Shown in pieces: positions 32,100-43,722 of a DNA stretch of 64,000 bases. Source of the DNA: Heterodera schachtii (lineage: Eukaryota > Nematoda > Chromadorea > Rhabditida > Heteroderidae); contig SIJG01000033.1 of assembly GCA_023374025.1 (NCBI GenBank), positions 62,001 through 126,000 of the forward strand, given 5' to 3'. Within the stretch, counting starts at the first letter, position 1. Each line of letters begins with the position of its first letter. The translations under genes and the position numbers were made by a program. Under the pieces are notes generated by a model. The model did no database searches. It saw only the letters and a list, made by a program, of their open reading frames with translations, and had not been told where the DNA came from.

Positions 32100-32400
32100 A
32101 TTTGATTTAAAAACAAAAATTAAAGTCATTCTTAAACAGTTTAAATAATTAATAATGAAAAGGTTAATTTTTTTTGTCTGTAAAAAATTGCTGATTTTTT
32201 AAGTATTTTCTTTTTCCAAAATACTCTTTTTCATGACCAAGGTTCGGAATTTTTACTGAAAACAGAAATTATGGAATAAATTTTTTCATTTTGATGATTG
32301 AAATTATAAATAAAATCCATAAAATTCTTCTTATTTTTCTCTATGTTTACATCTTTATTGTACTTAAATTGACCTAACCTGAAGAGAATTATTAATTTTC
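32100..32400 (+). repeat. Segmental duplicate H (pairs with 45555-45850)
   Basis: CATTTG(A/G)TTTAAAAACAAAAAT, GAATAAATTTTTT, ATAAAATTCTTCTTATTTTT and TAACCTAA(C/G)CTGAAG recur in order at 45555-45850. No conserved frame is visible. Confidence 0.65.
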
Positions 32401-32913
32401 AAATGGGCCAAAAAGTTGATAAATTTTCAAAAAATTAAATATCCAAAATTTATACAATCTAAAATAATGTTCATATTCGTGCCAAGCACTCTAAAATTTC
32501 GAGAATTTAATGTTGTTTCAAGCACAAGATTAAAGATAAAAATATAATTTAACATAAATAACTCATAAAATTAGGGAAAAAATACAAAAAACCATTTATA
32601 AACCAGACAAAAATACTTCAACATAAATGGAATGTGTTTTCAAAAAAGTGGAAGATAATTTTAATTAAATTCTAAAAATTAAACAGCGATTTAAAGAAAA
32701 TCAATTTTAAAATAAAATTTTTCTTCAAGATTGATTTAATTGATTTAAAACTTTAAAATAAATTTTTTCTTCTTCAAAATATGTATCAAATTATTATTAT
32801 AAACATTAATAGACTTCTTTAAGTCAAATAATTTAAAAAACTTTTGCAAAAATAAATATTGAGAATTAAAATTTTGTTAATTTGAATTAAATTTTTTTCT
32901 TATTGAAAACAAA

Positions 32914-34341
32914 ATGGGTCAAGCCCAGTGTTAGACAAAATTGTTCATAATGTCAAATAACGTATTTGGCGTAAATTTTTGCGCGCTATTTCAAAATTTA
33001 CACTGAATAAGCCTTTTTTGTATTTTTTTTATTTTGATCTTCCATAACTCGCTTCATTCCCAACTAAACTGAACAAATTTGGTATCTAAAAAAATATTTT
33101 GAAATGGTGAATCTTTTTATAAGTGAATGTTAAGCAATTTATCAACTCAGAAAAAAGTCGTGGGAGTTTCAAATTTTTATTACGTTTTAACTATGGCTCG
33201 AAATTATATGGACTAAAAAACGTCAAATATGGACTAAAAATGCCCGAATTATGGACTAAAAGGCTCAAAAATGGCCAAATATGGACCAAAATATGGACTA
33301 AAAACTGCCAAAATATATATTTTAAACTTTCAAAAATTTCTAAAAAGGATTATATATTCAATATTTGCTTAAATAAACTGAAAAAAAACAATAAACAACC
33401 AAAAAATGGATTTAAAAACTTAAAAATGCAAATTTTTATCGTCGTCCATTGTATAAAAAATATTTCCAAGTTTTGACAAAATTTCGAAAAGAATTCTCAT
33501 TTAAAAAAAGAAAAGTTCGCAAAAAATTGCAAATATTTATTAAAAATGCCAAAATGACCGATGAAAACTTAAAATTTTCGTATTTTGGGGGTGTAATTTT
33601 TAAAAAATTTTAAAAAGTCTATCTTTAGGCGTGTATTTTTCGCTTTTTTTTGCATTTTTCTTGTGAAAATTTGCCAAAAATTGCCAAAATATGGACTAAA
33701 AACGCAAAAATGGCGAAATATGGATTTATTCCCGAAAACCCCAAAATATGGATTTATATGTACTAAAAACTTTCACCAAATCAAAAAATTTTAACGCAGA
33801 AATGCTATTTTTAAGCCCCTTTCTTCATTGCATATGCGCAGAAAAAATATGTTTAATCCATATAATTTCGAGCCCTAGTTATAACTCAAGTCCTAACTGC
33901 TGATTTCAACCAAAATGTGAAACGATTCATTTTTCTATTAATTCTAAATGCCCAAAGTGATTTTGTAGCATATAGACCAAAATTGTTTAGAATTAGCGAA
34001 TTTGGTGTTTTTCAGGTGTTAGAGACATGAAAATAATACGTCAAATGGAGAGAAAAAGAAACGCATTTTCATCTTTTATTTAATAACTTTTTAAAACAAC
34101 AGTTAACCAACAAAAAGAAACAGACAATTCGATGTAGAATTTTTTTCTCTATCGATATGCAAAATTTGGTGTTGGTTTAACGTTTAGGAAAAAAGTTAGA
34201 CGGAGAAAAGTAAATGTTGTTTTTTACATAATTAAAATGAAGAGATAGTACACCAAAGTGAGAGAAATTACAAAGAAAAAGAAAAACGATGAGATAGTAC
34301 AAAGCTTGTCTCTGCTCATTTGTCAGTGGAGTTGACCCATA
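32914..34341. mobile_element. Larger element with TGGGTCAA inverted ends, host of a nested hAT-like insert
   Basis: TGGGTCAAGCCCAGTGTTAG at 32914 is mirrored by CAGTGGAGTTGACCCA ending at 34341; the two agree at most of about 28 positions. The right flank (GTATAGAAATATTTTAATGA) rejoins the dispersed family seen at 43305. No target duplication is clear. The interior includes the element at 33192-33877. No transposase frame is present. Boundaries and class are uncertain. Confidence 0.42.
33192..33877. mobile_element. hAT-like non-autonomous element with ATATGGACTAAAAA words
   Basis: Ends are TATGGCTCGAAATTATATGG and the inverse of TAGGGCTCGAAATTATATGG, flanked by GTTTTAAC (33184-33191) and GTTATAAC (33878-33885), an 8-bp duplication with one change. 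These features fit hAT. Near each end ATATGGACTAAAAA or ATATGGATTTA is repeated several times in direct orientation. The 117-codon frame at 33123-33476 is generated by these repeats (YGLK/WTK motifs) and is not a gene. Confidence 0.7.
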
Positions 34342-34638
34342 GTGGTCAGACATTATCGTAACAAGCGTATAGAAATATTTTAATGAAAATAAAAAAATTT
34401 TGACTTAATTTAAACAATAAGAAAGATTTGTTTATAAATTTAAAAAATATTTTAAGTGATAAAAAGGCCGATAATTTTACTGGCTTAATTTAAACAAAAC
34501 ACAAGTTTTGATTGTTGGATTAATTAATAAAAATAAGCAAAAATGTTGTAATAAACGAAAAAATGAATTTAAAATATAAAAAAATAATTTATAAAAAAAC
34601 TATATGTATATTTGTGTGAAGGATAAAGAAAATTAAAT

Positions 34639-34734
34639 ATGCAAGAATTGCAATATGATGAGGTTGAACAGTTCATCGCTCAAAAGAATGGCAAGGACCG
34701 ATTCATGGTAAAATATTATATTAAAAAAAATTAA
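34639..34734 (+). pseudogene. Chromodomain relic, copy III, intact first exon
   Basis: ATG-started frame MQELQYDEVEQFIAQKNGKD, RFM, then the donor-like GGTAAAATATT; reading through gives VKYYIKKN and TAA. E-x-V-E-x-F/I-x-x-x-K-x-G-K-x-x-F-M-V-K-Y matches the first half of a chromodomain, the methyl-lysine-binding fold of HP1-type proteins. The position right after the ATG suggests an N-terminal chromodomain rather than the C-terminal one of chromoviral integrases. The second half is not found downstream, so the gene is incomplete here. Confidence 0.55.
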
Positions 34735-34919
34735 ATTAATTTTTTCTTTTCGAGGTTTTTTAAAACAAAAATTTAAATTAGAAAAAAAAATTAAAAATAC
34801 ACTTTTCAATATTACATAAATGGTATTAGGAAAAATCAAACAAAAATAAACCAATAATGAAGAAATTAATAATAGTAAATAAAAAAATGATCATTGAAAA
34901 AAATAAATATTAATTAAAG

Positions 34920-35145
34920 CTTTAAAAATCGTAAAAGCTATTATGCTTGAAAGAATATAAATTATGAACATATCCAACTTAAAGGAAACCTTGCCATCTG
35001 CCAAAAAAAAATTATTGAAATTCTTTAAATATTTATTAGTATAAAAATAAATTTTAAATTGCCAAAAACATATTAATTAATAGAAATTATGTGAAATTAG
35101 AAACGATCATTAATTTGTAATGAAAACATTTATTCTTCTCTACAG
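34920..35145 (+). repeat. Segmental duplicate E, copy 2
   Basis: Pairs with 8760-9065 and lacks its internal duplication. Directly after it, 35150-35200 is a short, less A/T-rich tract (GTGCATGCACC, GATCGCGCCGAGAAG) without a counterpart. Confidence 0.7.
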
Positions 35146-35559
35146 TGCATGCACCAACATATGGAACACGATTGATTAGATCGCGCCGAGAAGAATGACT
35201 TAAATAAACTATTGCTTTTCTTGCCATAGTCCTTTAAAAGTTTGAAAGTGCAAAAAGAAATGGTAAAATAAAAGTAGCTAAATATTAAAAACATTTTAAT
35301 TTATATAACTATTCAATTGAAGACAATTTATTTGAAACAGAAAATAAAACATACAACTAAAATATAAATGCAAAAAAATTATATTAAATTAAAGAGGAAC
35401 ATTTGGCCGCACAAAGAAAACTGCAATCGCAATTTATAAAAGTTATTTTTTCTTATTTTATCACAAATACAAATAATGAAAGAAAAATAAAGATGGAAAC
35501 CAAAGAGCAAGAAATTTACAATTACGTCGCAGAAGTGATGAAAATAAATGAAGAATAAA

Positions 35560-36120
35560 ACATTAAAATTTTGACATAATTGAACAATAAAAAATATTTG
35601 TTTATAATTTTAAAAATGTTTTAAAAGATAAGAAAAGTCAAAAAAATTTACTGGCTTAAATTTAAACAAAAAACAAGTTTTGATTTTGGATTAATTAACA
35701 AAAAAAAAGATTGTAATAAATGCAAAAGAATTTTAAATATTAAAATAAATAAAGAAAGAAAAGGCAATGTTTGTATGAAGGATAAAGAAAATTAAAAAGC
35801 AAGCATTGCAACATTCCTTAACCTAAATGCGTGATCGGATTTTATAATTGTAAATATTAAAAAAACAAATAAATAAATAAATCAAATAAGATGAAGAAAA
35901 AAAAAGTTAAAATTCCTGTTTTTTAAAAAAGAAGCGATACAAAAAAAACAAATTTTTTAATAAATTAAGAGTTCACTATGATTATCTGTAATTAATCTAT
36001 TCATTGATCTATCGTGTTTAAATCTCATCTAATGAAATACAATGATTTATCTTTAATTACACATTGTCAAAACAAAAATTAAGGTAAAAGAAAATAAATA
36101 AAAAATTAGAAAAATAAATT
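35560..36120. repeat. Further copy of the pre-chromodomain segment, then AT-rich spacer
   Basis: 35560-35810 repeats the AAAAGTCA, TTTACTGGCTTAA, GTATGAAGGATAAAGAAAATTA order of 34430-34650, but the chromodomain start is replaced by GCAAGCATTGCAACATTCC. 35940-36060 (AAGAGTTCACTATGATTATC, CATTGATCTA, GTTTAAATC) recurs at 47985-48065. Confidence 0.55.
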
Positions 36121-36182
36121 TTTATATTTCTATCCATGAAAAGAAGTGCTTAAATATGGAGATGAATTATCTTATTACCTAA

Positions 36183-36266
36183 CTTAAAACTGCAGGTTAC
36201 GGTAGCGATGGATCATGTGGTAAAATCGAAACGAATACCGTACTTATATTAAAATGGGCATTTTAA
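36183..36266 (+). pseudogene. Small open frame LKTAGYGSDGSCGKIETNTV
   Basis: 27 codons between stops, ending LILKWAF then TAA. The Gly/Ser/Asp-rich content is unlike chance frames in this region. No paralogue is present and no family is recognised. It might be an isolated exon remnant. Confidence 0.25.
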
Positions 36267-36578
36267 AAGAAAAAACAAAATTAATTTTTATTTAATTTAT
36301 TTCATTAATAATTAAAATTAATTTTTAATGAAAATGATAAATAATAAACAAAACTAGCTACATATTCATGGCAAAAGTAAATAATAAACATTAAAAATTT
36401 TTTTCATTTTTCTATAAAAAAGAAATGTTTGGTTAATAAAATTAATCCAATGAACAAAAATTAATTGTTTTATAATATAAAGGATAATATAATAACATAA
36501 ATATTTTTTCAAAATAAAATAGAGTGACCACTTCTGATGGCCTTCTAAAAAACTTTTAAAAATTCATTTATACGCCAA

Positions 36579-37007
36579 ATGTAGAGAAAGACAAAACAAC
36601 TTTTTGTTAAGAAAAAAATTGTTTCTTCGGAGATCAACATTTAAGTTATTATTTAATTATTAACAATGTTCATTTTGCCAACAACCTATAAAACAACGCT
36701 GTTTTTAAAATTTCCATCATAGAAGAACAAAGAAAAATTAATTAAAAAGAGAGTGTTAATTTTCTCTTCCCTCCATCAAAAATGTTTTGTATGACTGGGA
36801 CTGAAAGTTCAGCACTTTCTCATTTTTCCTTATCTCTCCCAAGTGATATTTCCCGCTAAAACAAATTTTCAAAACTGAAATTTTAAAAACAGCGTTGTTT
36901 TATAGGTTGTTGGCAAAATGAACATTGTTAATAATTAAATAACAATTTAAATGTTGTTCTCCTATGAAACAATATTTTTCATAAGAAAAAGTTGTTTGGT
37001 TTTTCTC
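36579..37007. mobile_element. Hairpin MITE with 8-bp target duplication
   Basis: 429 bp flanked by TACGCCAA on both sides (36571-36578 and 37008-37015). Arms of about 130 bp (36583-36713 and 36877-37007) are inverted copies, for example GTTGTTTTATAGGTTGTTGG on the right against its complement on the left; the loop is about 163 bp. An uninterrupted relative at 26661 reads TACGCTAAGGCATAAG, matching the restored target. The 8-bp duplication suggests hAT-type mobilisation. There is no coding capacity. A transcript would form a near-perfect long hairpin. Confidence 0.8.
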
Positions 37008-37910
37008 TACGCCAAGGCATAAGATATATGAAAACAAGAATTTACTTGCCTCAATATAAATTTATTAAATTAAATATGAAATTAAAAGACAACTAAAATA
37101 TCAAATACTTAGTAAAAGCTTATTGAAAAAGACTTGAGCTGACTTGACAATTAAGCAATGGATAAGAAAAATTAATAAATAATTATATAAATTTAATCTT
37201 AGAATTATTTAATTTAAAAAATAAAAAGCGACAAATAACCTATTAATTTTATATGCAAATTTATTTATTTTTTTTTTATTAGATTAAATATGCTTCTTCG
37301 AACACCGACAATGAAAATGAGACCTGCACACAATGTGCGCGTGTTTGTGAAAATGTACGAGCTATGAGATACCACAGGCGAAGATTCAAGAAGATAAATT
37401 CTAGTTAAAATGCATGAAAGAATATAATATATTAATTAATAAATAAGAAGTTTTAATTTATGGTATAAAGAACACGAAAAATAAACAAATTAGCAGAATT
37501 TCAACAGCTGCATAGATTATTGGTGAGAAAAAGCAAGATTGATTCAAGTTTAAAGAAATTATTTTAATTTTCTCAATTTTAAATCAAAAAAAAAATATTA
37601 TTATATTTTTTCAACTAACATCGAATTTAAAATTAAATTGAACTATTATAATTTTTTAAGAATTTTCGAAGCAAAATAAATGACAATTTTTTAATTTACC
37701 CAACAAAAATTACATTTTAACAAAGAAAAAAACTAAAAAATTATTAACAAATTTAAAAAATTTGTCACGGCTTAAATTTATTAAAATTAAAAACTTATTC
37801 AGTATAAGGCTGAAACACAACATGTGGGAAAATTCCATGAATAAAAAAATGCATTTATTAAATAAAATGCAATAACATTTAAAATATTTCATATATGAAT
37901 TTGAGAGTGA

Positions 37911-38009
37911 AATTATGAAATGAAACGTGAGATAATAAATGAGCCCTTAAAGAAATTAATTCATGCATATCTGAAGAACGAACTGAAATTGAATATAAAA
38001 TCACAGTAA
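37911..38009 (+). pseudogene. Helix-rich YLKN-family fragment, copy 5
   Basis: Frame NYEMKREIINEPLKKLIHAY then LKNELKLNIKSQ and TAA. The MKREI-NE-L-KL--AYLKN core is conserved with copy 4 at 30684. Upstream ATAACATTTAAAATATTTCATATATG also corresponds to copy 4. Confidence 0.42.
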
Positions 38010-38094
38010 TTTAAAAAAATATAACTATAAAAATAAAAAATATATTAAAATTCTTCACGACGTAATTTTATAATTGGTAAACTTATAAATTTCA

Positions 38095-38185
38095 ATGTCA
38101 ACAGCATATAATAAAAAATGGACTGAATTATGTATATGCCAATTACAAAAGAAAAACTAACATCATAGAACTAAACAACAAATAA
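38095..38185 (+). pseudogene. KWTELY-family fragment, copy 3, frameshifted
   Basis: MSTAYNKKWTEL followed by an insertion (TGTA) that shifts the frame, then the degraded NYNRKLTS... and AACAAATAA. A worn LLRGERNDPC copy follows at about 38315-38360. Confidence 0.42.
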
Positions 38186-38559
38186 ACATTTTATTGATTA
38201 GCACTAATTATCATACTAAGAATAACTAAACTACAAAAAACAATTTATCAACATTTAAAAAATTATTTAAAGTGTTTTCACAAATTAAATCTATGGAAAA
38301 TTTTGAAAAATTGGAGTATTGGGTGTGCTAAAAACAAAACTACATGGCGAGAAAAATAACCCTTGCAGTTGACTAAAAAAATGAAAAATTTATTTAAAAA
38401 ATTTATATTAATTGGATTAATAAATTAAATTGGCAAGAATTGTTAATATGCATATTACAATAAAAAACTAAATTTTGATGTTATAATTTATTATAAGCAC
38501 TAATAATCGTTAAGAATAATTAAACCAAAAAAAAACTATTTAGCAAGATTTAAAATTAT

Positions 38560-38993
38560 ATTAAATCTGCGCAAAATTTAAAAAAAGGTTAAAGTAGTGG
38601 ATATGCTAAAAACATTATTACGTGGCGAGAGAAATGACCCTTGCAGCTACTTGTAAAATGAAAAATTTGTAAAAAAAATATGCTTAAAGAAAGCAATCTA
38701 AATGATGGTAATAAATTAAAATTTTTCTATTTACCTTCGATTATTTGAAAATAATTGCAACTTTAAAACATTTTTCAATTGGAAAACACTTATTCAATAT
38801 AATAAATATAAATATTAATAATTACTTAAACTAATGAATTAAACAAGAGATAAAAATTATTCTTTAAAAATGCGATGATTTAAAATTAAAGTAAAAAGTT
38901 TAAATTTGTCTAAATTTGGTAATTGTTGAAATTTTGCAAATATTAAACATATTTTAATATAAATTATAGAAATAAATAATGAATAGATGTTCA
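38560..38993 (+). repeat. Segmental duplicate D, copy 1 (pairs with 43723-44158)
   Basis: About 430 bp nearly identical to 43723-44158, including the LLRGERNDPC exon-like island at 38597-38656 (VDMLKTLLRGERNDPCSYL then TAA). The pair continues at 39308-39620 with 44176-44470. The intervening 314 bp of this copy are missing from the other, so one of them gained or lost a block. Confidence 0.85.
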
Positions 38994-39307
38994 ATGTAAA
39001 ACAATAAATGGTGGTAATTAAAATTAAATAATATAAAAATATTTAAATAATAGACCACGCACGATGCGTCGATTTGCAAATTGTTGTGCGGGTACTTTAT
39101 ATATTTAAATAAATAATCGAAAAGAAAATTGCATAAAAAAGGAAAAATGAAAATATAATTATTTTAAGCCTTAATAATTGAAACTTAAAATTAAATTTAA
39201 TATAGTAAGTTGTTTGAAAAATAAGAAACTACAATAAATAAATTTAAGAAAAATAAAAATTAATTAATCTAAAAAATAATAAAACTAAAAACTTTACAAA
39301 GACGAAT
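38994..39307 (+). repeat. Block present in duplicate D copy 1 only; relative of 24585-24900
   Basis: GGTGGTAATTAAAA, AATAGACCA, TTTAAATAAATAATCGAAAA and TTGCATAAAAAAGGAAA follow the order of 24585-24690. The Cys-rich part of that locus is absent. The relationship shows that this block belonged to the ancestral unit, so 44159 is more probably a deletion than this is an insertion. Confidence 0.6.
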
Positions 39308-39620
39308 ATTATTTACTTAATAAAAAGAGCAAAAAGAATTAATTAAATTTTTAACACTTTCAATTTTTTCAAAATTAGACTAATGAATTAAAACAAAATA
39401 AAATTATTCTTTAAATGCGATGATTTAATATTAAAGTAAAAAGTTTAAATTTGTCTAAATTTGGTATTTGTTAAAATAATTGCAAATGAAACAGATTTTA
39501 ATTAGAAAACTTATTATTTCAGTTTAAAGATTATTTATTAAAGTTTTAATCAAATAATTTATTAAAACTAATTATGTAGCCGAAAACTAGTTACGAAAAG
39601 GAACCGTGAATCAATTGTGG

Positions 39621-42420
39621 ACGGCAAGGATTTTGGATTGTGGACAAGAAAAAGTAGTAAATAATTTAAAAATTATATCTTTTTAAAAACAAAAAATATG
39701 TATAAGAGAAATTAAAATTTATCCAACGGAAAATAATAATTTACAAGCATAAATAAACTTAAACAAAAGAATTAATTCAAATTAAAAATGTTTAAATAAA
39801 AATGAGAGCATAAAAAACTTGAAAATGAGAAGGTTTAGAACCAAATTAAAAGAAATTAAAACTTTCAAGCTATATTTAGAATAAAAAATAAATCATTAAA
39901 ATTCAATTTATAATCAGTATGCAGATGCTTATGACTTGTAAAAATTAGTATTTAAAATATTTTATCAAAATTACGGCATACCATTAGCAAAATTAAAATA
40001 AATTAAAATAATTTTTACATTTACTCTCGAAAAAATTGTTGTAAAATCAAACTATTGAAATCTAACAACACTAAAAATCGCATCTAATAATAAACATCAT
40101 TAAATTTTTGATTATTTTTGATATAAAAAATAAAAAGTTATATAATAAATAAAGGAAAATATAAAAACATAAATATTTTTTCAAAATAAAATAGAGTGAC
40201 CACTTCTGCTGAGAAAGTTATAAACATAAGAAATTAAATTTAAAAAATATACAAAACAAAAATTCCAAAATTCCAAAATTATTTAAATAAAAATTAAATT
40301 TGTCATTTTTAATTTCTAAGCCGTTAAAAATATTAAAAGCCCAAAAAAACATTTTTCATTGATTTTTTGATTTTTTGTCTATTAGCATTAATATGATTGG
40401 AATATAACAATTAAGAATTAAAAAATAATATATAAAAAAACCTAAGTTCCAAGCAATCTAATTATTAAAAAATATATAAAATAAATATTGATTAAAAAAT
40501 AAATAAGAATTTTTTAAATTTTAAAGTTTAACAAAAATAACGGGACTATTACGTGTCAAAATTAATTTTATTGCAGATGAAATAATAATAAATTTACCAA
40601 TTTTTCACTGTTAATATTACTTAAACAAAATAAAGACGCCATTAGAATGAGACAACAAAATTTAATAATTTATACACGAGAATTATTAAATTAAACCATT
40701 ACGTTTACTTCGAGTTTATTATAAAAAAAGCATTTAAATTTAACCTTAAAAATAAAAATATTTTGGAGATGCTCACTAATTAGTCTCAAGTTTTTAGAAA
40801 CCACAAATGCTGAGACATGCTTCCAAGAAATAGTTTATGTTAAATACTTTAAAAATTTTATTATTATATTATTTCTACTGAAAATTGATTAAACGTTTCC
40901 TAATAAATTTTCTTATTTATAAAGTAAAACTAAACTTAAAGTAATACTAAATAAAATCTATAACCTAAAACAAATAAAAATTAATTAAAAAACATAGTTA
41001 TAATTAAAAAAACATTTTTAAGTAGTTAAATCAAAAAGACGTTGGATGAATAATTAAGGTGTGGGTGGACAAGAAAAATTAATATTATGTTTTTAAATTT
41101 AAAAAAAGTATAAGAGAAATTAGAAGAAATCCAAGAAATTTTACATCCACCTTAATTAGTAAAATTTGTTAAAAAATTTAAAATCAACTTTTCTTGAAAA
41201 TTCTAATAAAGGCAAATTGATTGAAGTGGAGCATGCACAAAGTAAATAATTTAAAAATTTTATCATTTTAAAATCAAAAAAATGTATAAGAGAAATTAAA
41301 TTTCCAACAAAAATAATAATTTAGAAGCATAATTAAACGTAAACAAAAGTTTTCAATTAATCAACTTTAATCTGCCAAAATTAGCAAATTTAAAAATATA
41401 AGAATGATTAAACCATTTTTATAAAATTTATATAAAATTTAAGAATATTAAAAATAAATCTATTTATATTATTTACGAATAAATTTCCGACGAAAATTAA
41501 AAATTTTCAGTTTTGAATTTTTTCAATCAAACAAAAACCGTCTGAAAAAATAACGCTAGGAAGAGAAATTTAAGAATAATAATAATAATAAGTAATTTAT
41601 AATTTAAACTTTAAAATCAAAAATAATTAAATAGAAATTAATATATGCAAAATAAAAAGAGTTATATAAATAGAATGCTTAATTCAAAAACTTGAGAACA
41701 CAATTTTGACGAAAAAATGAAAATTAAAAATTATTATTATTATCATTTATTATTAACAAGAAAAAATAAATACTAAAAACGCTAAAAATAAAAATAAATA
41801 AGCTAAACTGAATCCCGGAGAAGGGGATTTCATTTTAGCGATAAATATAATAATATTCAAAAAGGGAATGAAATATTGAAAAATACTTTATCCCCAAACC
41901 CCAACGTGAAGAAGAAATCCCACTTTCCTATGCGAGGTTCGAGCACTGCTTACACATAAGTTATTAATGAAAGCTGCTCAAATATAAACTAAAAAAATTT
42001 ATTTGAAAAATTTCAAATAAATGAAAAGCTATTTATTCATCAGTTAATTAGAAAAAGTTTTCTAGAAAAGCAAAATACCAATAAAAATATTTTAAAAATC
42101 TGGTAATAAATAAATCTTTACAAATATATACTGATACAGAAATTTTATTATCTTAGTACTGAAGTTTTGTAGAATGAAACGTCAATATTATTGAACGATA
42201 ATGTTTTGAGAAAGACAATTTATTAATAAAATAGAAATAAAAATTAAAAACATTTAAATAAGTTTATATTAAATTAGAAAATAAAGTATCTAACGACTTT
42301 ATTAACAAAATCGTTTTTTTCTCATCAAATGACGCATAATTCATTAGTATAGAAAAAAGGGAAAAAAGCCTAATTAGCGAACATTTATTGAACATTTTAA
42401 GGAGAGCTAAATAGAAATTA
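39621..42420. repeat. AT-rich region, few dispersed tracts, no gene seen
   Basis: 40140-40215 (AACATAAATATTTTTTCAAAATAAAATAGAGTGACCACTTC) repeats 36475-36535. 41050-41290 repeats 19828-19990. 41690-42010 has relatives at 45370-45500 and 46180-46290 (CTTATGCGAGATTTCGAGCAC). The remainder is low-complexity A/T sequence without supported features. Confidence 0.45.
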
Positions 42421-42502
42421 TAAAATAAATCAGTAATAAAATAAAATACCCAAGAAATGTTTATAATGAAAAAAAATTGACAATTTAATAAATGTATTTC
42501 AA

Positions 42503-42616
42503 ATATTTCCAATCACGAAGACTTTCTATTTCTTAATTCCTGATCGAGAATTTAAGCAGAATTATCGAGCCTATAGTTTTATTGATGTAATTAATGTATA
42601 TTTAATAAAGTGCTGA
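42503..42616 (+). pseudogene. DxEFxQN family fragment, copy 2
   Basis: Frame FPITKTFYFLIPDREFKQNY then RAYSFIDVINVYLIKC and TGA, 35 or more codons. It aligns with EFFVPASNDQEFIQNNCYAY at 22484. The extended frame here suggests this copy is the better preserved. Family unknown. Confidence 0.42.
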
Positions 42617-43221
42617 AAAATTTATAGTATAGAGAAAAAAAAATTTAATTTAATGAAATAATATTGTTACAAAAAAATGAAATAATAAATTATTAAATTA
42701 ATAATTGAATTCAAGAAATTATTTTATGAATAAATAATAAAGGTATTAAAAAAGAATTATTAAATATGTCCATCGCCCACAAAAACCTGCAAAATTTAAC
42801 CAAGAAATCTTAATTTTTTCGCAAAATGACTTAAAGAAAAATAATTATATAATAAATAAATGTAATTATTCATTAAAACTTACTTAAAAAATCAATTTTT
42901 AGAATGCCTAAAACTAATTATTTTTTATGATATATTCATTAAAACTTCCATAACTTCAATAGTTAAAGGATATATTCTTCGCAAATGTAAATTATAAAAT
43001 AAAATTTTACTTTCAAATAATATTTAAACGAATATTCTTCTTCAAAATTTGAAAAAAAAAAAATGCAAAATTATTATTATTATTATACTATTAAAATTTT
43101 TGTAAATCTGGGTTAATTTTTTTTTAATATTATTGAGAACTAATTTTTTAAATTAAAATATTTTTAATACTTGAGAAAACAAACAATAAAATATATTAAA
43201 CATAAGAATAAAGAGTATTTA

Positions 43222-43380
43222 ATGATAAATCTTGATGAAGAAACGAATGTATTGGATTGGTTTCGAACATGATACGTACGATATGACCAGCTGAAGCAAG
43301 AGTATAGAAATATTTTAATGAATATAAATGAAGAAGAAAAAAGCATTAAAATTAAATGTTTGATTTATTTAAAAAAATAA
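43222..43380 (+). pseudogene. Exon-like fragment MINLDEETNVLDWF...YDQLKQEYRNIL
   Basis: 53 codons with a single TGA: MINLDEETNVLDWFRT, stop, YVRYDQLKQEYRNILMNINE, then EEKSIKIK and further to TAA. Related starts are MIKIDQETKCLGWF at 13114 and MIKADEKS at 28912. The second half looks like a charged helix. The palindromic element at 28953 inserted into the equivalent of codon 16, so this locus is its empty-site paralogue. Confidence 0.42.
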
Positions 43381-43722
43381 TATTGGCAAAAATAAGACAA
43401 TTCTAAATAATCAGTTAAATCAAAAACACAACAATAACACATATTATAAAGGCCAAATTATAAAAAAAATTGGCCTATTGATTTGGCATGTCGACTTCGG
43501 TTTCTTGAAAAGAAAAATTTTAAATTTTAAAAAATAGCAAAAATTAAAAGCCTAGCAAAAATAACATAATTAATTTTTATCTGAACATAATTAAAAATTG
43601 AAAAATAATTTCAAAAAAATTAATAAAGCAAATATTAAAATAAAATGTAAATTAATAACAAACAATTGCTCTAATGATAAAGAATAATTAAACAAAAAAA
43701 AACGAATTATTTAAAGTGTTTT

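Noticed and set aside
33123..33476. 117-codon frame with WTK/YGLK repeats
   Set aside because: Starts outside and runs into the hAT-like element; it follows its ATATGGACTAAAAA repeats.
41930..41960. B-box-like GAGGTTCGAGCAC
   Set aside because: The second half departs from the B-box consensus, and its paralogue at 46225 has lost even the core; no A box.
42264..43346. Long minus-strand Phe/Leu/Ile-rich frames here and elsewhere
   Set aside because: Complements of A-rich sequence give hydrophobic-looking frames throughout the window; none is conserved between paralogues, while plus-strand frames are.
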